Part shown: one piece after another, positions 1 through 4,792 of the stretch | How positions within the stretch are numbered: the stretch's first letter is position 1 | How the letters are laid out: the number at the start of each line of letters is the position of its first letter | NCBI GenBank assembly: GCA_903873045.1 | Contig: CAIQND010000618.1 | Coordinates: 1-5,434, forward strand | Origin: an uncultured Methylococcaceae bacterium | Lineage (GTDB): Bacteria > Pseudomonadota > Gammaproteobacteria > Methylococcales > Methylomonadaceae | Reading direction: 5' to 3' | DNA length: 5,434 bases | Made by a program: the position numbers and the translations under genes | The notes under the pieces: model-generated | Told to the model about the DNA's origin: nothing | What the model saw: only the letters and a program-made list of their open reading frames with translations | Databases searched by the model: none

Positions 1-4
1 TCCG

Positions 5-40
5 GAAATCACCTTAAACTATGAACAATGAATAGCCTAT
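5..40. repeat. partial copy of a short interspersed repeat (half-unit with GAAATCACCT and GCCTAT)
   Basis: The segment opens with GAAATCACCT and ends with GCCTAT. The same two blocks, in the same order, occur at 278-310, with 17 bases between them instead of 20. A shorter version with GAAATAACCT and GCCTAT lies on the minus strand around 177-195. It therefore looks like the right-hand half of another copy of the element at 176-310, possibly cut by the window edge. The function is unknown. Confidence 0.4.
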
Positions 41-78
41 TAACCACACATGAGCAGCAATATACAGGTATCGTCACC

Positions 79-156
79 GTAGAGACGCGATTTATCGCGT
101 CTCTATTTATCGCGTCCCTCGGGTTATCATTTAGACGCGATAAATCGCGTCTCTAC
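79..156. repeat. compound palindromic repeat built from GACGCGAT half-sites
   Basis: The arms 79-102 and 133-156 are a perfect 24-base inverted repeat. Each arm is itself a near-palindrome: 80-90 pairs with 95-105 around a TTTA loop, and 133-140 pairs with 145-152 around TAAA. A fifth half-site, TTTATCGCGTCCCT at 106-119, repeats 91-104 with one mismatch, and its first 11 bases can also pair with 134-144. CTCGG (118-122) and CCGAG (156-160) add a further short match. The block can fold in several alternative ways in DNA or RNA. It resembles the small palindromic repeats scattered through many environmental bacterial genomes. No gene lies here. Confidence 0.7.
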
Positions 157-175
157 CGAGATTAATTTATGGTTG

Positions 176-310
176 ATAGGCATAAGGTTATTTCTGCGAA
201 AGAACTTACCCATTAGACGAATCCAATCGTTTGCTTGATTGGGAAAATTCTACTTTTAATGGGTAAAATATTCTCCAGAAATCACCTAATATCTTTAAGT
301 TGATGCCTAT
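176..310. repeat. 135-base nested inverted repeat, MITE-like
   Basis: Four pairs of complementary blocks are nested around one centre. ATAGGCAT (176-183) pairs with ATGCCTAT (303-310), ATTTCTG (190-196) with CAGAAAT (276-282), TTACCCATTA (206-215) with TAATGGGTAA (257-266), and CCAATC (223-228) with GATTGG (237-242). The order is strictly mirrored, so the segment could form one long interrupted hairpin. There is no open reading frame and no clear target-site duplication. Related half-units at 5-40 suggest a dispersed family. Whether it moves as a non-autonomous transposon or acts as RNA is unknown. Confidence 0.55.
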
Positions 311-312
311 GA

Positions 313-341
313 GGTGCGCGATGCCGCACCCTACCACTTAA
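313..341 (+). repeat. GGTGCG hairpin repeat, copy 1 of 3
   Basis: GGTGCG (313-318) and CGCACC (325-330) form a 6-base stem around CGATGC, followed by CTACCACTTAA. The same unit recurs at 3780-3808 on this strand and at 3440-3464 on the opposite strand. This copy has an extra C inside the hairpin compared with the copy at 3780. It is a short palindromic dispersed repeat with no coding capacity. Confidence 0.65.
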
Positions 342-349
342 GACATTTC

Positions 350-390
350 ACCACGAAGACACGAAGATTTTTCTTTGGTTTTTCTTCGTG
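350..390. repeat. CACCACGAAG repeat, copy 1 of 3, hairpin downstream of speD
   Basis: The repeat starts CACCACGAAGACACGAAG and contains CACGAAGA (360-367) and TCTTCGTG (383-390), an 8-base stem with a T-rich 15-base loop. Related copies lie at 4331-4376 and, inverted, at 4506-4523. It sits 17 bases beyond the speD stop codon, so it could protect or end the yhfA-speD transcript. On the minus strand no U-run follows the stem, so it is not a standard intrinsic terminator. I recall very similar CACCACGAAGACACGAAG sequences as common dispersed repeats in environmental bacteria. Confidence 0.6.
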
Positions 391-407
391 AACTTTGTTT
401 AAGACGC

Positions 408-1214
408 TTAGTCAGCCACTTTTATTTTTTTGCGCCGATAATTGTGGCCATAAAAAATTTCGGTCACTTCTCTGTGCAGCTTTTTTTCTATCTCTTCTTT
501 TTGAGCAGCCGTCAGATTACTTTCTTTCTCGAATAAATAATTTTCCAGCTCGGTTTCCTTGAGCATCATTTTGGTATGAAAAATATTTTCCTGATAAACA
601 TTCACGTCTATCATTTGATAGCTTTCTTGGGTATCTTTGGCAATATAATTCTGTATAGACGTGATATTATGATCAATATAATGCTTTTTACCGGATATAT
701 CACGGGTAAAACCACGCACTTTATAGTCCATAGTCACCACATCCGACTCAAAACTATGCAGTAAATAATTGAGTGCTTTTAAGGGTGAAATACGACCACA
801 AGTTGATACATCAATATCAGCGCGAAATGTACTGATGCCGTTATCAGGATGACTTTCAGGATAAGTATGAACGGTAATATGACTTTTATCCAAATGCGCC
901 AAGATGGTGTCAGGCAACGGGCCTGGCGATTGGCTATTCATGCTGGGCGGTGGCGGCGCATCCCCTTCTGAAATCAACATGGTAACGCTGGCACCTTGAG
1001 GATCATAATCCTGATGGGCAATGTTAAGAATTTGCGCACCGATAATTTCAGCAACATCTTTAAGAATTTGCGTTAACTTCTTGGCGTTATACGCTTCATC
1101 AATATATTCTATGTAAGCCTGCTGTTGTTCAGCGGGCGCGTAGCATATATCGTAGATATTAAAACTCAGTGACTTTGTTAAATTGTTAAAGCCGTGTAAT
1201 TGCAACTTATTCAA
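408..1214 (-). CDS. speD: S-adenosylmethionine decarboxylase proenzyme (E. coli type)
   Basis: This cytoplasmic enzyme decarboxylates S-adenosylmethionine to supply the aminopropyl donor for spermidine synthesis. The 268-residue protein opens with KLQLHGFNNLTKSLSF, which closely matches the E. coli proenzyme (264 residues). The self-cleavage site is Lys110-Ser111 in the block LDKSHITVHTYPESHP. Ser111 would become the pyruvoyl cofactor, splitting the chain into a beta subunit of about 110 residues and an alpha subunit of about 158. The conserved Cys139 in STCG and the ISPLKALNYL and VNVYQENIFHTKM blocks are intact. The start codon is TTG at 1214; it gives an N-terminus that aligns with E. coli SpeD, and no ATG fits better. 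The gene lies 5 bases after the yhfA stop on the same strand, so the pair is almost certainly co-transcribed and probably translationally coupled. The alpha-subunit tail is lysine- and arginine-rich. The identification is close to certain. Confidence 0.97.
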   Translation of the reverse strand: MNKLQLHGFNNLTKSLSFNIYDICYAPAEQQQAYIEYIDEAYNAKKLTQILKDVAEIIGAQILNIAHQDYDPQGASVTMLISEGDAPPPPSMNSQSPGPLPDTILAHLDKSHITVHTYPESHPDNGISTFRADIDVSTCGRISPLKALNYLLHSFESDVVTMDYKVRGFTRDISGKKHYIDHNITSIQNYIAKDTQESYQMIDVNVYQENIFHTKMMLKETELENYLFEKESNLTAAQKEEIEKKLHREVTEIFYGHNYRRKKIKVAD

Positions 1215-1219
1215 AACTG

Positions 1220-1639
1220 TTAAACCTCGATAACTTCAAAATCATGGGTAATTTCTACCCCCGCTTTACCTAACATTATGGAAGCAGAGCAATATTTCTC
1301 TGCCGACAACTTGACTGCCCGCTCAACAGCCGATGCTTTCAAATCACGACCACTGACGACAAAATGCAGGTGAATTTTACTAAACACACTTGGCACAGCA
1401 TCAACGCGTTCAGCAGAGATTTCTGCAACGCAGTTAACCAGGTTGTTTCTGCCTTTTTGTAAAATCTGTACGACATCAAAAGATGAGCAACCACCCAGAC
1501 CGACTAAAATCATTTCCATGGGTCTCATACCCATGTTACGTCCACCATGATCAGGCGAGCCATCCATGACAACGGCATGACCACTGCCCGTTTCGCCGAC
1601 GAACATGACACCATCGACCCATTTAACTGTTGCTTGCAT
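1220..1639 (-). CDS. yhfA: OsmC family protein, YhfA type
   Basis: The 139-residue protein closely resembles E. coli YhfA (134 residues). It starts MQATVKWVDG and carries SPMEM-like RPMEMILVGLGGCSSFD, followed by VVQILQKGR, LHFVVSGRDLK and LSAEKYCSASIMLGKA. OsmC/Ohr proteins use two cysteines for thiol-dependent peroxide reduction. The matching residues here are Cys51 (GGCSS) and Cys117 (EKYCS). The YhfA branch has no firmly assigned substrate, so peroxide reduction is an inference from the family. There is no signal peptide or membrane segment, so a cytoplasmic dimer is expected. The start is ATG, and GGGGA on the minus strand (GGGG at 1646-1649) lies 6 bases upstream as a good ribosome binding site. 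It is the first gene of the operon with speD. From memory, a speD and OsmC-like pair sits beside crp/vfr in Pseudomonas; no crp gene is visible here. I could not pick out a convincing promoter: a TATGCT-like -10 at 1671-1676 lacks a matching -35. Confidence 0.93.
   Translation of the reverse strand: MQATVKWVDGVMFVGETGSGHAVVMDGSPDHGGRNMGMRPMEMILVGLGGCSSFDVVQILQKGRNNLVNCVAEISAERVDAVPSVFSKIHLHFVVSGRDLKASAVERAVKLSAEKYCSASIMLGKAGVEITHDFEVIEV
1225..1228 (-). promoter_or_regulatory. ribosome binding site for the TTG start of speD, inside the yhfA end
   Basis: Read on the minus strand, GAGG lies in the last codons of yhfA, 10 bases before the TTG start of speD. A Shine-Dalgarno site inside the upstream gene together with a rare start codon suggests that ribosomes finishing yhfA help start speD. 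Confidence 0.5.
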
Positions 1640-1720
1640 GTTTTTCCCCAGTAAAAATTACGCATAGAGTAGCATAAAAACAGGCACAAACAGAGTTTTC
1701 AATATTAAATATTTGTTACC

Positions 1721-1895
1721 CGATCTTCAATTTTTTAATTCTTGATTTCGGGGGAATTCAGCGATAACAAGCATTAGACGTAGGCCGGACTAAGACCACC
1801 CAAGCGTAGCGCGTGGTGGCGTTTCCGGCACCCTTGTACCGGATGCCGAAAACGCTTGTTCTCGCTTACGCTTGAAATGCCTTATTCCGGCCTAC
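1721..1895. repeat. REP/MITE-like repeat, copy A
   Basis: The core (1779-1895, 117 bases) is bounded by CGTAGGCCGGACTAAG and its near-complement CTTATTCCGGCCTAC. Inside are ACCACC facing GGTGGC, and GCGTTTCCG facing a degenerate CCGAAAACGC. The core matches copy B at 3550-3667 over its whole length, with scattered substitutions. Similarity continues about 57 bases to the left (CGATCTTCAA onwards), but not to the right. The GTAGGCCGGA ends recall enterobacterial REP sequences, which are spread by REP-associated transposases. No transposase is in this window. This repeat fills most of the 1640-2001 gap; I see nothing convincing in the remaining 1896-2001. Confidence 0.75.
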
Positions 1896-2001
1896 CTCTA
1901 TTGGCCGTTATGTTACGGGTTATCCAGTATCTATAAAGCCAAGCAGTGACACGCCTCACCTTACTCTCACAGGGTAGCATTCCCTTGGATAATAAAAAGT
2001 C

Positions 2002-3306
2002 CTATTCGGTGGTATTAGCAATGATCTTATGAATCCGCTTGCTGCTAATGGCAATAATTATCAAAATAAAGGGAATGGAAATACCTTCAATAATATCTGG
2101 ATTAACTGTCCATCCAAAAATATGCAGGGCTTCCGCTATTTTACCAATCAGACTGGCTGCATAATAAGTAATGGCAACCATGGAGATACCCTCGACCATT
2201 TGTTGCATCCGCAATTGCATTTTTGCACGTAAGGCCATTGACGTTAACAAGCCTTGGTTTTGTCGCTCAATAATAATGTCAACCTTGGTTCGCAATAACT
2301 GACTGGCATTACTGACGCGTTCAGACAGTAAGGTAAAGCGATGCGAGACAGATTCGCAGGTATTAATCGCCGGCTCCAGTCGTCGCTTGATAAATTCACC
2401 CAAGGTCTGAATACCTTGAATCCTGACTTCGCGCAGATCATTGACGCGCTGTTCCACCAATTGATAATAGGCACTGGCCGCCGCAAAGCGAAAGTGATTG
2501 CTGGAGATGTAATTTTCAACTTCAGCAGCCAGCGTAGTTAGCTCATCCAATAATGCGGCATCATTATTACCGGGCAACGTCATTGCGTTGGTGATGGTAT
2601 ACAGTTGCCGATCAGACTTATTTAAAGCCGGATACAGTTTACGGGCGATGGGAAATGCCAGTAACGCCATCACCCGATACACTTCAATCTCAAAAAGCCT
2701 TTGCAATAAGCGCCCTGCCTGCTCGGCTCTTAAGTCATTATTAATAATTAAAAAACGGCTAAACCCGTCAACGTGTATGTGAAAATCCGTAAATACCGAA
2801 GCCGCACCGCCGGTTACTTTAGAGCCAATAACAGAATTGCCGGCAAAGTGAACGGAGAGTAATGCTAAATCGGCCGCCTCCTCATAATTAATATCGCCAG
2901 CCGAGACAATGCTTGCGTGAGCCGCAACAATAACTTGCCCAGATAATCCCGACAGCCAATCCACCGGCACTTTTTTTAAGGCAGAATCTGCAAAGGGATC
3001 TTTAGGCGTATCATGCACATAAAAACTGTAAGTACTAAATTCGCCGTGCTGTTCCCAACGTATTTGAAAAGAATTAAAGCTGGCACTAAAGTGATCCGCT
3101 TCTTTTTCAGGCGGCGCGACGCCAAATCGTTCACACAAGGCTATCAAGTGATGACGTTCCTGCAATTTTTCATCATTTGACAGCAACAAAGCAAGATGAC
3201 TGGCTCTAACCGGCAAATTGAGCATAAACGGTGCCCGGGCATGAACTTCGTTATGAAGAACAAAGCGTTGTGGATGGTTTTTAGGAATAGGGAATAAAGT
3301 CGTCAC
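2002..3306 (-). CDS. DUF3422 family membrane protein
   Basis: The 434-residue protein fits the uncharacterised proteobacterial DUF3422 family in length and in its signature blocks. Residues 17-25 read LHNEVHARA, 83-90 RWEQHGEF, 161-184 are a Gly/Asp-rich stretch ending FHIHVDGFSR, and 205-222 hold FEIEVYRVMALLAFP. The N-terminal 230 residues look like a soluble domain. Residues 250-370 are largely long helices with charged heptad-like character. Two hydrophobic segments follow, at about 372-394 and 407-422, and then a short basic tail (SKRIHKI). A soluble domain, long helices and two membrane segments near the C-terminus recall the topology of CorA transporters and of Rmd1/DUF155 proteins, but I see no CorA GMN motif and assign no function. 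The start is GTG at 3306, with no good ribosome binding site and no nearby alternative. The gene stands alone, between two repeat-filled gaps. The family call is strong; the function is unknown. Confidence 0.9.
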   Translation of the reverse strand: MTTLFPIPKNHPQRFVLHNEVHARAPFMLNLPVRASHLALLLSNDEKLQERHHLIALCERFGVAPPEKEADHFSASFNSFQIRWEQHGEFSTYSFYVHDTPKDPFADSALKKVPVDWLSGLSGQVIVAAHASIVSAGDINYEEAADLALLSVHFAGNSVIGSKVTGGAASVFTDFHIHVDGFSRFLIINNDLRAEQAGRLLQRLFEIEVYRVMALLAFPIARKLYPALNKSDRQLYTITNAMTLPGNNDAALLDELTTLAAEVENYISSNHFRFAAASAYYQLVEQRVNDLREVRIQGIQTLGEFIKRRLEPAINTCESVSHRFTLLSERVSNASQLLRTKVDIIIERQNQGLLTSMALRAKMQLRMQQMVEGISMVAITYYAASLIGKIAEALHIFGWTVNPDIIEGISIPFILIIIAISSKRIHKIIANTTE

Positions 3307-3310
3307 AGGT

Positions 3311-3347
3311 ATTTTATAATCTCTCTAAGCTAACGAAAATTAGCTTA
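3311..3347 (-). promoter_or_regulatory. candidate promoter and palindromic operator of the DUF3422 gene
   Basis: On the minus strand TATAAAAT (3311-3318) lies only 4 bases before the GTG start. Just upstream, TAAGCTAA (3326-3333) and TTAGCTTA (3340-3347) form a perfect 8-base inverted repeat with a 6-base spacer, overlapping where a -35 box would fall. If TATAAAAT is the -10 box, transcription would begin at or next to GTG, giving a leaderless message that would not need a Shine-Dalgarno site. The palindrome could bind a dimeric regulator. This is inferred from spacing alone. Confidence 0.4.
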
Positions 3348-3439
3348 ATTTAACCTAAAAATGCTATTGAGCTTGAAAAATAATTCAAGTGCATCACTTT
3401 CATCCCGGAAAATTAATTAGCCCACAAAAATATTCAACG

Positions 3440-3464
3440 TTTAGTAGAGTGTGCATCGCGCACC
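3440..3464 (-). repeat. GGTGCG hairpin repeat, copy 2 of 3 (inverted)
   Basis: Read on the minus strand this is GGTGCGCGATGCACAC followed by TCTACTAAA, matching the copies at 313-341 and 3780-3808 with a few changes that weaken the hairpin. It lies between the DUF3422 promoter and repeat copy B. Confidence 0.6.
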
Positions 3465-3494
3465 ACAACCATACCTGAGTAGAAACCTAATACT

Positions 3495-3667
3495 CAATCT
3501 TCAAGTTTTTAATTTTTGATTCCAGTAGACAGCCTATAACAAGCAATAGGCGTAGGCCGGAATAAGACCACCCAAGCGTAGCGCGTGGTGGCGTTTCCGA
3601 CGCTCGTACCGTGTGCCGGAAACGCTTATCCTCGCTTGCGCTCGAAAAGCCTTATTCCGGCCTACGC
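3495..3667. repeat. REP/MITE-like repeat, copy B
   Basis: The core 3550-3667 has perfect 17-base terminal inverted repeats, GCGTAGGCCGGAATAAG and its complement. Inside are ACCACC facing GGTGGC, and GCGTTTCCG (3591-3599) facing CGGAAACGC, so the element can fold into a multi-armed structure. It is the better preserved partner of copy A (1779-1895), in the same orientation, and the two flank the DUF3422 gene. Left-hand similarity starts at CAATCTTCAA (3495). No direct target duplication is evident. A 61-codon minus-strand frame at 3652-3837 runs through its right end and is not a credible gene. Confidence 0.78.
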
Positions 3668-3691
3668 AGTTTCTGGAAGTCAATCTGCATA

Positions 3692-3710
3692 TTGAATTCG
3701 GGAAATTCAA
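3692..3710. repeat. small perfect hairpin
   Basis: TTGAATT (3692-3698) and AATTCAA (3704-3710) form a 7-base stem around a 5-base loop. It lies 25 bases right of repeat copy B and does not occur elsewhere in the window. AT-rich stems of this size can arise by chance. Confidence 0.3.
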
Positions 3711-3779
3711 GGTAAGAAAACTTGATAATTGAGCAATAGATTTTGGTGCAAATAAAACCGTTTAATGGCTGCAATTTTA

Positions 3780-3808
3780 GGTGCGCGATGCGCACCCTAC
3801 CACTAAAA
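3780..3808 (+). repeat. GGTGCG hairpin repeat, copy 3 of 3
   Basis: GGTGCGCGATGCGCACC is a strong palindrome, followed by CTACCACTAAAA. It matches the copy at 313-341 except for one inserted base and a minor tail change, and the inverted copy at 3440-3464. Confidence 0.65.
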
Positions 3809-4050
3809 TGTTCGGCAATACTTGCGGTGGTTATCAATAAATTTTCTTTATTTAAGCATTAAGTTATGACTCAATGACGCTTAATTTTTCTGTTGTTTTT
3901 ACACAAAAAAAGCGCCACGACCGTCAAAATTTATCCATTCATTTAACAATCCGGGATGCCGATAGCAAGTTCATTTTTTGCGGCAAAAACGCTAATAAAA
4001 AAGCTGTTGCTATCTAACAACGGACGATTCTGACACCCCGCAAAGCACCT
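3809..4050. other. AT-rich intergenic stretch with an interrupted inverted repeat
   Basis: No credible gene is visible here on either strand. GATAGCAA (3961-3968) and TTGCTATC (4007-4014) are a perfect 8-base inverted repeat 38 bases apart, with a TTTTTGCGGCAAAAA palindrome between them. TTAAGC and GCTTAA near 3850-3885 are followed by TTTTT and could be a weak terminator, but nothing upstream on the plus strand would need one. A small RNA ending at the hairpin at 4051 is possible but unsupported by a clear promoter. Confidence 0.3.
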
Positions 4051-4073
4051 AAAACAGTGACTGTTTTTTATTT
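4051..4073 (+). terminator. weak intrinsic-terminator-like hairpin
   Basis: AAAACAG (4051-4057) and CTGTTTT (4061-4067) make a 7-base stem with a TGA loop, followed by TTATTT. The stem has few G-C pairs and no upstream gene is recognised on this strand, so it could end an unannotated small RNA or be a chance AT-rich hairpin. Confidence 0.3.
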
Positions 4074-4091
4074 AATCAAATATTAAATCGC

Positions 4092-4148
4092 TTGTTTTGC
4101 TTATTTAACGAGAGGATTATTCACCCACAAATTAAACTAATTTTGGGT
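4092..4148 (+). promoter_or_regulatory. candidate promoter and leader hairpin of the 42-residue peptide gene
   Basis: TTGTTT (4092-4097) and GATTAT (4115-4120) are spaced by 17 bases, giving a weak sigma-70-like promoter. The predicted leader then holds a hairpin: ACCC (4123-4126) pairs with GGGT (4145-4148) and AAATTA (4129-4134) with TAATTT (4138-4143). The hairpin ends 8 bases before the ATG and would hide GGGT, the only Shine-Dalgarno-like bases there. Translation might therefore depend on unfolding. Confidence 0.3.
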
Positions 4149-4156
4149 AACTCAGC

Positions 4157-4285
4157 ATGAAAATTATAAACACCATGATTTTACTGGCCTCTCTTTTTGC
4201 GATAGCTGGCGCTGCTTTTTTCCAGCTTTTTGTTTTACTAACCAATACCCTATTTATTCAGCAAGCCTACAATCGTCATACCTAA
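4157..4285 (+). CDS. 42-residue single-pass membrane peptide
   Basis: The frame runs from ATG to TAA and encodes 42 residues beginning MKIINTMILLASLF and ending QQAYNRHT. Residues about 5-34 are almost entirely hydrophobic with small residues in the centre (AIAGAAFF), which fits one transmembrane helix. The short positively charged N-terminus and polar tail would suit an inner-membrane peptide. There is no cysteine and no lipoprotein box. The ribosome binding site is weak (GGG, 9 bases before ATG) and may be hidden in a hairpin; Met7 at 4175 is an alternative start with no better signal. I do not recognise a family. Small one-helix peptides often act as subunits or regulators of larger membrane complexes, but no partner is encoded nearby. 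A non-coding origin cannot be excluded, since one hydrophobic 42-codon frame in AT-rich DNA can arise by chance. Confidence 0.45.
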   Translation: MKIINTMILLASLFAIAGAAFFQLFVLLTNTLFIQQAYNRHT

Positions 4286-4298
4286 CCATTGGGTTAGG
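4281..4298 (+). other. hairpin spanning the stop codon of the 42-residue peptide
   Basis: CCTAACC (4281-4287) and GGTTAGG (4292-4298) form a perfect 7-base stem with an ATTG loop, and the TAA stop lies inside the left arm. No U-run follows, so it is not a standard terminator. It might stabilise the message end or affect release. Confidence 0.4.
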
Positions 4299-4330
4299 GC
4301 AATTACAGCTAACTCTACAAAAAAGCTTAT

Positions 4331-4376
4331 CACCACGAAGACATGAAGGACACGAAGTTTTTCTTCGTGTCCTTCA
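4331..4376. repeat. CACCACGAAG repeat, copy 2 of 3, with a strong hairpin
   Basis: The copy begins CACCACGAAGACATGAAG and contains a perfect 14-base stem, 4344-4357 with 4363-4376, around TTTTT. It is the strongest simple hairpin in the window and lies about 45 bases after the stop of the 42-residue frame, so it could end or protect that transcript, though only weak T-content follows. An inverted copy lies at 4506-4523. Confidence 0.65.
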
Positions 4377-4505
4377 GATTATAATTTAATTAAATCACCT
4401 GTAACAACGGGTAGCGTTTAGTCATTTATGTTGTGGCTACAGACTGATAAAATCAAAAAACTTGCCAGTAACTTCTTATCAATAACAGCAAAAAATATTT
4501 TTTTT

Positions 4506-4523
4506 CTTCATGTCTTCGTAGTG
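4506..4523 (-). repeat. CACCACGAAG repeat, copy 3 of 3 (inverted, short)
   Basis: Read on the minus strand this is CACTACGAAGACATGAAG, which differs from 4331-4348 by one base. With that copy it bounds a 193-base segment (4331-4523) with inverted ends. The inside (4377-4505) is AT-rich and shows no gene. Copy 3 lacks the hairpin partner found in copy 2. Confidence 0.6.
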
Positions 4524-4543
4524 AATAAAATCTATTTTTTTGT

Positions 4544-4580
4544 TTGTCACAAATATTTCACAAAAACGTCATCTTATTTT
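4544..4580 (+). promoter_or_regulatory. Pho-box-like direct repeats with candidate -10 box, upstream of the 45-residue peptide
   Basis: TTGTCAC (4544-4550), ATTTCAC (4555-4561) and ACGTCAT (4566-4572) are 7-base units separated by exactly 4 bases each (AAAT, AAAA). This is the 11-base period of PhoB binding sites, whose E. coli consensus repeats CTGTCAT-like heptamers with 4-base A/T spacers. TATTTT (4575-4580) lies 13 bases after the second unit as a possible -10 box, slightly further than the 10-11 bases usual in E. coli. A separate GTGA/TCAC pair (4584-4596) follows with a 5-base spacer, one short of a CRP site. The units diverge from the consensus, so phosphate control is a hypothesis. 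Confidence 0.4.
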
Positions 4581-4634
4581 AACGTGACTCCATCACAATA
4601 AGTCCATCAACTCGTTAATTGAGGACTAATTGCC

Positions 4635-4772
4635 ATGACTAAACAAGCTACCAAATATGACTGGATCAGCACATCCAGGATTATAACCCTGTCATTTTTT
4701 ATGATTATTTTTAGCCTCTTGGTAACGTGGGGCGTTGAGCTCTTGATGAAAGAATTATTTCGGTTAAGGTAG
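4635..4772 (+). CDS. 45-residue single-pass membrane peptide
   Basis: The frame runs from ATG to TAG and encodes 45 residues. An N-terminal polar part (MTKQATKYDWISTSR) is followed by one hydrophobic helix at about residues 16-34 (IITLSFFMIIFSLLVTWGV), then an amphipathic basic tail, ELLMKELFRLR. A GAGGA ribosome binding site (4621-4625) lies 9 bases before ATG, and a hairpin terminator follows 20 bases after the stop. With the Pho-box-like sequence upstream, the frame has the layout of a real single-gene unit. I do not recognise the family. The aromatic Tyr-Asp-Trp before the helix and the Arg/Lys-rich end suggest an inner-membrane peptide, probably with the basic tail in the cytoplasm, though the orientation is uncertain. 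Such peptides commonly bind and tune a larger membrane protein, but none is next to it. Its start and end signals are clearly better than those of the 42-residue frame. Confidence 0.65.
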   Translation: MTKQATKYDWISTSRIITLSFFMIIFSLLVTWGVELLMKELFRLR

Positions 4773-4792
4773 TCTGTACTTAATTATTCAGT

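Noticed and set aside
79..156. Possible CRISPR array from repeated GACGCGAT units
   Set aside because: The units are palindromic halves with irregular short gaps, without regular spacers of about 30 bases.
576..764. 62-codon plus-strand frame
   Set aside because: It lies fully antisense to the well-supported speD coding sequence.
1965..1990. Terminator for the DUF3422 gene around AGGG/CCCT
   Set aside because: The stem is only four or five bases and no T-run follows it in the direction of transcription.
2029..2782. Short frames on both strands inside the DUF3422 gene
   Set aside because: All overlap the DUF3422 coding sequence, which has clear family signatures; the others show none.
3652..3837. 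61-codon minus-strand frame
   Set aside because: It runs through the right end of repeat copy B and the GGTGCG repeat, has no ribosome binding site of note, and its product shows no family features.
4584..4596. CRP-like site GTGA/TCAC upstream of the 45-residue peptide
   Set aside because: The spacer is 5 bases where CRP sites need 6, and only four bases match on each side.
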